This document shows positions 1 to 6,388 of a stretch of DNA of 11,939 nucleotides, in pieces. The position numbers were made by a program, and so were the translations under genes. The notes under the pieces are model-generated. The model saw only the letters and a list, made by a program, of their open reading frames with translations. It did no database searches and was not told the origin of the DNA. The stretch lies in contig JAFDGP010000041.1 of NCBI GenBank assembly GCA_019309245.1, forward strand, positions 1 through 11,939, read 5' to 3'. The stretch is from Deltaproteobacteria bacterium (lineage in GTDB: Bacteria > Desulfobacterota > Desulfobacteria > Desulfobacterales > C00003060). Within the stretch, counting starts at the first letter, position 1. Every line of letters starts with the position of its first letter.

Positions 1-2
1 AA

Positions 3-704
3 CATGGCGATGTCCTGTTCATCGACGAAATCCATCGCCTGCCCAAAGTGGTCGAAGAATTTCTTTATCCGGCCATGGAGGACTTTGCCGTGGACTTCAT
101 CTTTGACAAAGGGGTCCACGCCAGGAGTCACCGATACAGGCTGGAACATTTCGTGCTGGTCGGCGCGACCACGCGTGCGGGGCTGCTTTCTCCTCCGCTT
201 CGGGAGCGGTTCGGCCTGTTCAGGACGCTTGAATTCTATACGACGGAAGACCTGGTGGCCATCGCCAAACGTTCCGCCGCCCTGCTCTCGGCTGAAATCG
301 ATGCGGAAGGCGCGTATGAAATTGCACGTCGCTCCCGTGGAACCCCCCGGATCGTGAACCGGCTTCTCAAGCGCGTGCGGGATTTCGCCCAAGTTAGAGG
401 TGCCGGTCTGATCGACAAAGAGACGGTTCAGGCCGCCCTTGCGCTGGAGGGGGTTGACAAAAAGGGGTTGACCATCCTAGACAGGAAATTTTTGAAGGCG
501 ATCATTGATTTTTACAACGGTGGTCCGGTAGGTATCGAAGCAATCGCAGCAACGCTTCAAGAAGAGTCGGATACGCTGGTGGACATAGTGGAACCCTATC
601 TGCTAAAGACGGGATTACTGACCCGCACCTCCGCTGGGCGCAAGGTGACCGAAGCAGCCTACCGGCATTTTGGAATACCGATCCAGAAGGGTCTCTTCAA
701 ATAG
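3..704 (+). CDS. ruvB: Holliday junction branch migration ATPase RuvB (5' partial)
   Basis: C-terminal 233 residues of RuvB, the hexameric AAA+ motor that drives branch migration of Holliday junctions with RuvA, before RuvC resolves them. The gene is already open at the window start, so the N-terminal ~100 residues with Walker A are outside. Visible: Walker B and following residues (DVLFIDEIHRL) at the very start; the VEEFLYPAMED segment; sensor 1 (GATTRAGLLSPPLRERFG, which includes the arginine finger); sensor 2 (GTPRIVNRLLKRVRDFA); and the C-terminal winged helix (GGPVGIEAIAATLQEE, EPYLLKTGLL, AYRHFGI). The segment between the small domain and sensor 1 (DKGVHARSHRYRLEHF) differs from the usual GEGPSARS-type sequence but keeps the ARS. 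It ends at TAG 702-704. Identification is secure from these motifs; whether ruvC and ruvA lie upstream cannot be seen. Confidence 0.97.
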   Translation, partial: HGDVLFIDEIHRLPKVVEEFLYPAMEDFAVDFIFDKGVHARSHRYRLEHFVLVGATTRAGLLSPPLRERFGLFRTLEFYTTEDLVAIAKRSAALLSAEIDAEGAYEIARRSRGTPRIVNRLLKRVRDFAQVRGAGLIDKETVQAALALEGVDKKGLTILDRKFLKAIIDFYNGGPVGIEAIAATLQEESDTLVDIVEPYLLKTGLLTRTSAGRKVTEAAYRHFGIPIQKGLFK

Positions 705-783
705 TCTCCAGGTATGGGCCCAAACGCCGGCATGCGCGTGCTGCGGCGATTTCCAATCAGCCCGGGACCGTTCGCCTGGAGAC
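704..783 (+). repeat. Inverted-repeat leader between ruvB and the SAM hydrolase gene
   Basis: A 9-bp inverted pair (704-712 with 775-783, core TCTCCAGG / CCTGGAGA) encloses a GC-rich stretch that itself contains smaller pairing segments, such as GCCG at 726-729 with a CGGC near 744. The left arm begins at the last base of the ruvB stop codon. The right arm contains the only purine-rich SD-like bases (GGAGA, 778-782) before the next start codon, although 14 bases is a long spacing. There is no U-tract after the right arm, so it does not look like an intrinsic terminator. Pairing is seen directly; a regulatory role is inference. Confidence 0.45.
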
Positions 784-796
784 CGGGCGTTCCGGT

Positions 797-1612
797 ATGC
801 GCGAACATGCTCCGACCATAACCCTTTTGAGCGACTTCGGCCTAACGGATGAATACGTAGGGGTCATGAAGGGGGTCATTGCAAGTACGTGCCCCCAGGC
901 CCGGGTCGTGGATATAACCCATCACATCGCCAGGCACAACGTCAGGCAGGCGGCCTTTGTGCTCAATAACGCCTTTCGGTATTTCCCAAAGGGTACCATC
1001 CATGTCAGTGTAGTCGATCCCGGTGTCGGCGGGTCCAGGCGTATCGTGTGTGCCCGGGTGGACGGCCATTTTTTTCTCGCCCCCGATAACGGCCTGCTCA
1101 CTCTGGTGGTTCGAAGCGGGGGCCTTGAAAGCCTTCACGCGGTCACCAATGAAGCCTATTTTTTAAAACCGGTCAGCAAAACCTTTCACGGCCGGGACAT
1201 CTTCGCCCCGGTGGCGGCCCGCCTGGGACGCGGAGAAAAGATCGAGGCCTTCGGCAAACGACTTGTCTTAAATGACCTTTGTGTGCTTGATATCGGTGAG
1301 CCGGGCATATCCGATGACGGGACGCTTTCAGGAGAGATCGTCTGGGTGGATCATTTCGGCAATCTGGTCACCAATATCGACCTGGACGTCTTTGAAGGGT
1401 TCGTGGGACCGCCACCGTGGGATACCGTCACGATCAGGCTTGCGGCGTCACAGGTCCAGGGGCTGCAATCGTCTTACGAGGACGTGGAGCCCGGCAGGCC
1501 GCTCGCACTTTTTGCAAGCCGCGGGCTTCTCGAGATCTGTGTGAACCAAGGCGATGCCAGCTCGTATTTCAAGGCCACGGCTGGCCAACGGGTCAGTGTA
1601 ATCAAGCCATGA
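797..1612 (+). CDS. S-adenosyl-L-methionine hydroxide adenosyltransferase (DUF62 family)
   Basis: 271-residue protein of the SAM hydroxide adenosyltransferase / fluorinase-chlorinase superfamily, which hydrolyses SAM to adenosine and methionine with a water-derived hydroxide. The N-terminal signature ITLLSDFGLTDEYVGVMKG (residues 8-26) is typical. The residues that match the family's Asp-Arg-His set are Asp74 (VVDPGVGG), Arg81 and His131 (TFHGRDIFAP). The LAPDNGLL segment (94-101) and the C-terminal GEIVWVDHFGNLVTNI strand are also characteristic. Length matches the family (250-280). I chose ATG 797 because the conserved domain begins seven residues in; its ribosome binding site is weak. It lies 92 bases after ruvB on the same strand and could be co-transcribed. 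The physiological reason for SAM hydrolysis is not settled for this family. It lacks any signal peptide and should be cytosolic. Confidence 0.95.
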   Translation: MREHAPTITLLSDFGLTDEYVGVMKGVIASTCPQARVVDITHHIARHNVRQAAFVLNNAFRYFPKGTIHVSVVDPGVGGSRRIVCARVDGHFFLAPDNGLLTLVVRSGGLESLHAVTNEAYFLKPVSKTFHGRDIFAPVAARLGRGEKIEAFGKRLVLNDLCVLDIGEPGISDDGTLSGEIVWVDHFGNLVTNIDLDVFEGFVGPPPWDTVTIRLAASQVQGLQSSYEDVEPGRPLALFASRGLLEICVNQGDASSYFKATAGQRVSVIKP

Positions 1613-1670
1613 GCTTTTACACGATTCAATGCATGTATGCCCACCGGCGCTATGGGTAGGGATTGATCTT

Positions 1671-1708
1671 GGCCCTGATGTTGCATTGTCAGGGTCCGGC
1701 ATCAGGAG
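1671..1708 (+). promoter_or_regulatory. Leader with two mutually exclusive hairpins overlapping the ribosome binding site
   Basis: The Shine-Dalgarno AGGAG at 1704-1708 lies five bases before the ATG at 1714. Two hairpins share the same 5' arm. Hairpin one pairs CCCTGA (1673-1678) with TCAGGG (1689-1694), extendable by a G-U and a G-C pair, and leaves the SD free. Hairpin two pairs CCTGATG (1674-1680) with CATCAGG (1700-1706), extendable inward by two G-U pairs and one G-C pair, and buries the AGG of the SD. The two cannot form together. This is the layout of an on/off translational switch; the ligand or factor, if any, is unknown. Base pairing is read directly, function is inference. Confidence 0.4.
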
Positions 1709-1713
1709 CGAAG

Positions 1714-3705
1714 ATGGACGCTGAAACCCAACGACATCACGAAAGACAGCATGTCAGAAAGGATCGCTTCGGCTATGTACAGGGCATGACCGACGGATCC
1801 CGCTTCTACGCGACCATCCAGAACCTGAGCCTTGGGGGCATGTGTTTTGAGGTGAATTATCTATTCAGGGTGGGCCAGGATCTCATCCTGGAGTTCAAGG
1901 TCTTTGACTGGGATACGACCCCACAGGAGGTAAAGGCCTCCGTGGTGTGGGTCCAGCCCATGCACATGCTGTTCCATCGGGTGGGAGTCGTTTTTAAGGC
2001 CCTGTCTGCCGAGGCGGCACAGTCCATTTCCGCATTCATTTCGGACCGGCTTGGCCCTGCCGCCGAGGGCGCGGTCGATCGGGGACGCTACCCGTGGCTC
2101 TCGAGCCCGCTCCAGGTAGCCGGGATCACGCTAAAAAATCGCATGACCATGGCTCCCATGTTCTGGGGATACGCCGATGAAGACGGCTCGGTCAGCAAGA
2201 CCCTGATCGAGACCTATGGAGAAATCGCCCGGGGCGGTGCCGCCATGATCGTGGTGGCCAATGCGGTGATCCACGAATCCGGGGTGATGGCGCCCCGGGT
2301 GCTCAAAGTCTACGATGATCGCTTTATCGCCGGTTTGGCGCAACTGGCCGAAACGATTCATACCGGGGGGGCGGCGGCATGTCTTCAGATCAACCATGCC
2401 GGTCGCTGGGCGACGGTGGAAAGACCCTTGGCCCCATCACCGGCCTCCGTGGGCCTGTCCGGGGAGCTGGGGGCGATAGGGGGCATTCGCAAGGAGTTTT
2501 CAAAACGACATCAGATGCGGCTTGCAAACAAGTTTCTGACAGCCATGATGAAGTGCCGCGACCCCATGACGCTCAAGGATATCGCCACGGTGAAAGAGGC
2601 TTACGGCCAGGCCGCATTGAGGGCCAAAAAGGCCGGGTTCGACATGGTTGAACTTCACGGCGCTACCAGCTATCTCCTGGTTCAATTTCTTTCTCCTCGT
2701 TCCAACAAACGCACCGACGCCTATGGGGGACCCTTAGAAAACCGCATGCGATTTGCCCTGGAGGTGGTTGAAGCGGTCAGGGAAGCGGTCGGTCCCGATT
2801 TTCCAGTGGGATATCGTTTTTTGGCCACGGAATGGCTTTCAGACGGCCTCCAGCTCGAAGAGACCAAGGTGTTTGCCTCGCGCCTGGCCGGCCGGGACAT
2901 TGCGTATCTGTCTGTAACCGCCGGGACCTATGAGTCCTTTTTTCTTCCCGAAATCATGAACCGCTGCAGGAAAGAAGGCTATGCCGTCCCCCTGGCCAAA
3001 GAGATTAAACAGAGCGTACCCGATACCCCGATCATTGTTGCAGGAAGGATCACCGGGCCGTACCTTGCCGAAGAAATCCTCGGAAACCATGACAGCGACC
3101 TGATTGGATGCGCCCGCGCCTTTTTCGCGGATCCCCGGTGGCCTCAGAAAGTGCTTGACGGAAAAGAGGACGAAATCGACACCTGCAAGGGATGCAATAC
3201 ATGTCTGATGCGGATCATGAGTGGTGAACCCGCCGTATGTGCCAGGTGGGACAAGGTCAAGAGAATGGGGCTGGGTCTGGACCTGACACACAGGAGAGCC
3301 GCCTGGAAACGGGTCCTGATCGCTGTGGATGAGTCGGAGCGTTCCCTTCAGGCGGTGGAATATGCGGGCCACATGATCGGCCGGGGAAAAGAGGTTACGT
3401 TGTTTAATCTGGTGGAAAAACGCCTCGGGGATGAGTCCGAAATCGCCCGGCGTCATGAGCTCCTCGACCAGGCCCGGGGGATCCTCAAGGCCGCCGGCAT
3501 TGACGAAAAGGACGTTCGGGTCAAGGTGGTTACAGAAAACAAGGGCATCGAAGCGGACATTCTGGAAGAAATACAGCAGGGGAATTATGGGTCGGTGATT
3601 CTGGGTCGAAAAGACGCATCCAGGGCAAAACGGTTCTTATTCGGCAGTGTTTCCAATCATATCGTACAACACGCCAAAAACTGCGGGGTTTGGGTGATCG
3701 ACTAG
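1714..3705 (+). CDS. PilZ - old yellow enzyme (Fe-S flavin oxidoreductase) - universal stress protein fusion
   Basis: A 663-residue three-domain protein. Residues ~7-112 are a PilZ domain with both c-di-GMP-binding motifs: RxxxR (Arg11-Arg15) and NxSxxG (Asn37-Gly42). Residues ~126-510 are an OYE/NADH:flavin oxidoreductase barrel: LKNRMTMAPM, INHAGRW, ELHGATSYLLVQFLSP with His315 and Tyr320, NKRTDAYGG, and an FMN-phosphate region (IIVAGRI ... CARAFFADP). Cys491, 494, 497 and 509 (C-x2-C-x2-C-x11-C) resemble the 4Fe-4S site of 2,4-dienoyl-CoA reductase-like enzymes. The NAD(P)/FAD domain usual after that cluster is absent. Instead, residues ~530-663 form a Usp domain (RVLIAVDESE at the start; GRKDASRAKRFLFGSVSN at 631-648). 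In that ATP-binding signature the second glycine is Asp634. I chose ATG 1714 over TTG 1663 because of a good SD (AGGAG) and because the PilZ motif starts soon after. Predicted cytosolic; substrate and electron donor are unknown. Confidence 0.92.
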   Translation: MDAETQRHHERQHVRKDRFGYVQGMTDGSRFYATIQNLSLGGMCFEVNYLFRVGQDLILEFKVFDWDTTPQEVKASVVWVQPMHMLFHRVGVVFKALSAEAAQSISAFISDRLGPAAEGAVDRGRYPWLSSPLQVAGITLKNRMTMAPMFWGYADEDGSVSKTLIETYGEIARGGAAMIVVANAVIHESGVMAPRVLKVYDDRFIAGLAQLAETIHTGGAAACLQINHAGRWATVERPLAPSPASVGLSGELGAIGGIRKEFSKRHQMRLANKFLTAMMKCRDPMTLKDIATVKEAYGQAALRAKKAGFDMVELHGATSYLLVQFLSPRSNKRTDAYGGPLENRMRFALEVVEAVREAVGPDFPVGYRFLATEWLSDGLQLEETKVFASRLAGRDIAYLSVTAGTYESFFLPEIMNRCRKEGYAVPLAKEIKQSVPDTPIIVAGRITGPYLAEEILGNHDSDLIGCARAFFADPRWPQKVLDGKEDEIDTCKGCNTCLMRIMSGEPAVCARWDKVKRMGLGLDLTHRRAAWKRVLIAVDESERSLQAVEYAGHMIGRGKEVTLFNLVEKRLGDESEIARRHELLDQARGILKAAGIDEKDVRVKVVTENKGIEADILEEIQQGNYGSVILGRKDASRAKRFLFGSVSNHIVQHAKNCGVWVID

Positions 3706-3723
3706 CCGGTGTCCCTCTGCGCA

Positions 3724-5421
3724 TCACAAACGGCCCTTTCTTAAAATCGCGATCAGCAGCCACAGCCCCATCACGGCGGCCACAAGAAAGCCGATGATGC
3801 CGAAGACCGGGATTCCGAAGACAAACGGCGGCGTTTTGGACAAGACAATGAGGGCCGAGCCGATAATCAGGGCGCCGATTACAATGGAAAAGGCAATGCG
3901 ATTGCTGATGCGGTCATAGGTCGCCAGCATGGGTTCAAGGCCCTGATGTTCAAATTCCATCCTGACCTTGCCGCGTTTCATCTGCTTTAGGAGCTCCCGC
4001 AACTCCCCGGGGATCTCCTGCAAGAGTCGCAGCAATTCCGAACCGGATTTAACGAGATCGTCCGCCAAGCGCCTCGGCCGATAGCGTTGCATCTTGAGGC
4101 GCCGGATAAATGGAGCGGCCTGAGAAACGATTTCAAAATCCGGATCCAGCAACAAGCCGATACTTTCAATAGAGGCCAGAGCCTTCATCATAAGAAACAG
4201 GTCCGGCGGGATGCGGAGACGATGCCGGGAAATCAGTTCCATGAGTTGGGACAGGAGCGCTTTCATCCGGATGTCTTTGAGGGGCTTGTACAGATGCCGT
4301 CCCAAGAAATCCGAAAGGTCCCTCGCCAAAACGCGTCTGTCGGGTTCTTCGTCGCTTTCCGCGAGTCGAATCAGGGCGTCCATGGAGCCGATTTCATCCC
4401 CCCGAACCGCACTATAAACCAGGTCGGCAAAATCTTCCCGGGTCCGCTCATCCACGGACCCCATCATCCCGAAGTCCAGATAGCAGATCACGTTGCCCGG
4501 CAGGACAAAGAGGTTGCCCGGATGCGGATCCGCATGGAAAAACCCATAATCAAAGACCTGTTTCAGAATCAGGTCCGCCCCTCTTGCGATAATCGCCTTC
4601 CTGTCCAGGCCGAGTTGCTCCAGTCGGTCGATCTCAGTGGCCTTGACTCCGTCGATGTATTCCATGGTCAGGACCCGCTCCGTGGTGGTATCGCCGTAGA
4701 CCTTGGGTACGTAGATCGTCTCATCGTCGATGAACTGGCGCGCAAAGCGTTCAATGTGTGCGGCTTCTATGGTGTAGTCAATCTCCTTTTCAAGGGTTCG
4801 CGCGAATTCTTCTACGATCCTGACGGGGCGGGCCACGTGGACCTCTTCCAGATGCCGTTCCATGAGGGAAACAAGGTGAAGCATGATCTCCAGATCCACC
4901 TCGATGGTCCTGGAGATCCCCGGGCGCTGGACCTTGACCACCACCTGTTCTTCACCGTGCAGCTGTGCCCGGTGGACCTGCCCGATTGACGCTGCGGCAA
5001 GCGGTTGTCGTTCGAAGTGCCGGAACACCTTGTCAGGCGGCGCGCCGAGTTCGGCCTCGATGATGCGGGCAACGTCTTCATACGGAAAGGACGGGACCCG
5101 ATCCTGCAACTTGGAAAGCTCCTCCGTGAATTGCACGGGAATCAGGTCGGGACGGGTGGAAAGAACCTGTCCAAGCTTGATAAACGTGGGTCCGAGTTCT
5201 TCCAGGGCCATTCGGAGGCGCTCGGCGCGAGAATGCTGTTCCACCTGTTCGCGCCGTTTCCTAGAGAACATTTGAAGGCCGACTTCAAGGTATTGTTCGA
5301 TCTTCAACGTGTCCACCAGGTCCCCGAAGCCGTACTTAAAAAGGACCCCCAGGATCTGCCGGTAGCGGTTCAGGTGGCGGTAGGTGCGGCCGATAAAGCC
5401 GATCTTGCGAATGCTCAGCAC
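3724..5421 (-). CDS. ABC1/UbiB (AarF) family atypical kinase-like membrane protein
   Basis: 565-residue UbiB/Coq8-type protein kinase-like ATPase, a family needed for isoprenoid quinone and lipid homeostasis. Visible: the KxGQ motif (Lys82-Gln85, in FIKLGQVLSTRPDLIP) that covers the active site; the Ala-rich nucleotide loop replacing the glycine-rich loop (AAAS, 142-145); Lys163 in VVKVQRPG; the EKEIDYTIEAAH segment (211-222); the catalytic HADPHPGN (296-303); and DFG (316-318). The last ~60 residues hold two hydrophobic helices (from IAFSIVIGALIIG and GIIGFLVAAVMGLWLLIAIL), the usual UbiB membrane anchor. The start is GTG at 5421, seven bases after the stop of the upstream coiled-coil gene; the SD-like AAAGAGG lies in that gene's last codons, implying translational coupling. 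It converges on the PilZ-OYE-Usp gene with 18 bases between. A sulfate-reducer-like host would use menaquinone, so I do not assign ubiB. Strong family call, specific role open. Confidence 0.95.
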   Translation of the reverse strand: MLSIRKIGFIGRTYRHLNRYRQILGVLFKYGFGDLVDTLKIEQYLEVGLQMFSRKRREQVEQHSRAERLRMALEELGPTFIKLGQVLSTRPDLIPVQFTEELSKLQDRVPSFPYEDVARIIEAELGAPPDKVFRHFERQPLAAASIGQVHRAQLHGEEQVVVKVQRPGISRTIEVDLEIMLHLVSLMERHLEEVHVARPVRIVEEFARTLEKEIDYTIEAAHIERFARQFIDDETIYVPKVYGDTTTERVLTMEYIDGVKATEIDRLEQLGLDRKAIIARGADLILKQVFDYGFFHADPHPGNLFVLPGNVICYLDFGMMGSVDERTREDFADLVYSAVRGDEIGSMDALIRLAESDEEPDRRVLARDLSDFLGRHLYKPLKDIRMKALLSQLMELISRHRLRIPPDLFLMMKALASIESIGLLLDPDFEIVSQAAPFIRRLKMQRYRPRRLADDLVKSGSELLRLLQEIPGELRELLKQMKRGKVRMEFEHQGLEPMLATYDRISNRIAFSIVIGALIIGSALIVLSKTPPFVFGIPVFGIIGFLVAAVMGLWLLIAILRKGRL

Positions 5422-5428
5422 GCGCTGT

Positions 5429-5731
5429 CTACCTCTTTTCCTTTAGTGCTGTCTCGAGCTTCTTAATGCGCTTCGTCAACCTCAAGACATCTTCTCGTGT
5501 GGCAAGATTCATTTTTTTTACGGTCTTTTTGGCGATGCCTTCGATCTGTCGCTCCAGATCTTTTCGGGCCTTCTCGGACTTTTTGGACAGGTCCTCCAGC
5601 AACTTTTTTCCCTGGGCCTCAGTCAGCTTGCCCTTTTTGGCCAGTTCCTTGGCCAACGCCTCGACCTTGCTTTTGGTCAGGCCGGCCAATCCTACCCCGG
5701 TAAGCATGGTTTTCTTAATGAGATCCAACAT
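5429..5731 (-). CDS. Small phasin-like / UbiK-like coiled-coil protein
   Basis: 100-residue, highly charged, Lys/Glu-rich, mostly helical protein. The first ~20 residues (MLDLIKKTMLTGVGLAGLTK) are amphipathic to hydrophobic. The middle (KVEALAKELAKKGKLTEAQGKKLLEDLSKKSEKARKDL) resembles the short polyhydroxyalkanoate-granule phasin/PhaI-type proteins. The end (MNLATREDVLRLTKRIKKLETAL) has the TRED-then-coiled-coil ending also seen in the UbiK/BMFP accessory proteins and in phasin-like proteins. No catalytic motif. Start is ATG 5731 with a strong SD, AAAGGAGGG at 5739-5747, seven bases upstream. It sits directly before, and almost touches, the UbiB-family kinase gene, so the pair probably act together at a membrane or lipid surface. 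That partnership is inference; family assignment is by pattern only. Confidence 0.72.
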   Translation of the reverse strand: MLDLIKKTMLTGVGLAGLTKSKVEALAKELAKKGKLTEAQGKKLLEDLSKKSEKARKDLERQIEGIAKKTVKKMNLATREDVLRLTKRIKKLETALKEKR

Positions 5732-5763
5732 GGCACTGCCCTCCTTTGCTGTTTTTGAATCCG

Positions 5764-5805
5764 TGCTTCATACACACGAAATCGGTTGCCTGCTTACACA
5801 CGAAA
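5764..5805. repeat. 11-bp direct repeat upstream of the phasin-like/ABC1 operon
   Basis: TACACACGAAA occurs at 5771-5781 and again at 5795-5805, 24 bases apart. The bases before each copy also match: TGCTT then CAT in the first copy, TGCTT alone in the second, so the longer unit is TGCTT-(CAT)-ACACACGAAA. It lies 33-74 bases upstream of the ATG of the coiled-coil gene, inside the only sizeable spacer before that operon, where promoter or operator elements would be expected. No convincing -35/-10 pair was found with it. A regulator-binding direct repeat is a plausible but unproven reading. Confidence 0.5.
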
Positions 5806-5839
5806 AACCACGCGGAAACGATGCAACCTTTTTAATTCT

Positions 5840-5856
5840 CACCGGCAGAGCCGGTG
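5840..5856. repeat. Perfect 7-bp hairpin in the thioesterase-phasin spacer
   Basis: CACCGGC (5840-5846), loop AGA, GCCGGTG (5850-5856). On the minus strand, in which both flanking genes are read, it is followed by an A-rich run (AGAATTAAAAA) and not by U residues, so it does not qualify as an intrinsic terminator of the thioesterase gene. It could be a protein-binding palindrome or a transcript-stabilising hairpin. The rest of the 201-base spacer (5732-5932) shows the direct repeat listed separately and nothing else I can name. Confidence 0.45.
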
Positions 5857-5932
5857 GATTGTGCACGGGTTCAGTCAAGGTACATGATGTGTATGGATGA
5901 AACCCTGACGTGTTTTGATGCAATATGCTGTT

Positions 5933-6388
5933 CTACGGCCCCGGCCCTTTCAAGGAATCGACAGGCACGGCCGTGAGCGTCACCATGGCCTTTGCAACCA
6001 GGGTCTGTGCCGAACCGGACCCAGCGGACCCGCATCCGGCATATACCTCGGACTCTGAGACAATAATCCGTTTGCCCGGCTTGATGACCTTGCCGCGACA
6101 AACGACTGTATCGCCTGCAGCCGGTCGCAGATAATTGATCTTAAATTCAACCGTAAGGATGCGAAAGGCGTCGGTGATCGTGGTAAACGCGGCATAGCCC
6201 GCCGTATGATCCGCCAGGGTGGCAATCACCCCGGCATGGACAAAACCGTCTTGTTGCCGGTGATCCGGGCGGAGCGTCACGCTGGCTTCAAACAAACCGT
6301 GCTCCACGCGTTTCACCCGGAACCCACAGTACGCGGGGAACCCCTGGACAAAGTCCCGCTTTAAATGATCAAACCAGCCGTTGCTCAT
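5933..6388 (-). CDS. PaaI-type hotdog-fold thioesterase
   Basis: 151-residue single hotdog domain of the PaaI/DUF4442-like acyl-CoA thioesterase group, expected to hydrolyse acyl- or aryl-CoA thioesters as a dimer or tetramer in the cytosol. The core motif is in residues 47-65, DGFVHAGVIATLADHTAGY, with His51-Ala-Gly53 before the helix and the probable catalytic acid Asp60. It is followed by the strands EFKINYLRPAAGDTVVCRGKV and RIIVSESEVY, ending in AKAMVTLTAVP. ATG 6388 is preferred over a GTG at 6409: it overlaps the stop of the upstream gene as ATGA and has GGAAGGG at 6397-6403, eight bases away. The overlap implies translational coupling to the EEP-fold gene. The tail GCGSAGSGSAQTLVAKA is a little longer and more glycine/serine-rich than usual. 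Substrate unknown. Confidence 0.9.
   Translation of the reverse strand: MSNGWFDHLKRDFVQGFPAYCGFRVKRVEHGLFEASVTLRPDHRQQDGFVHAGVIATLADHTAGYAAFTTITDAFRILTVEFKINYLRPAAGDTVVCRGKVIKPGKRIIVSESEVYAGCGSAGSGSAQTLVAKAMVTLTAVPVDSLKGPGP

Noticed and set aside
704..796. A known SAM or SAH riboswitch
   Set aside because: The closing stem is suggestive, but I could not find the conserved core sequences of the SAM-I or SAH classes.
2839..3456. A 205-codon minus-strand open frame opposite the flavin oxidoreductase
   Set aside because: Antisense to the Fe-S and barrel motifs of the fusion gene; no protein-like motif.
4087..4989. A 300-codon open frame on the plus strand opposite the ABC1 kinase gene
   Set aside because: It runs fully antisense to a gene with complete kinase motifs, and its translation shows no family features; GC-rich codon use creates such frames.
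5840..5856. Hairpin as an intrinsic terminator of the thioesterase gene
   Set aside because: On the coding (minus) strand it is followed by an A-rich tract, not by U residues.
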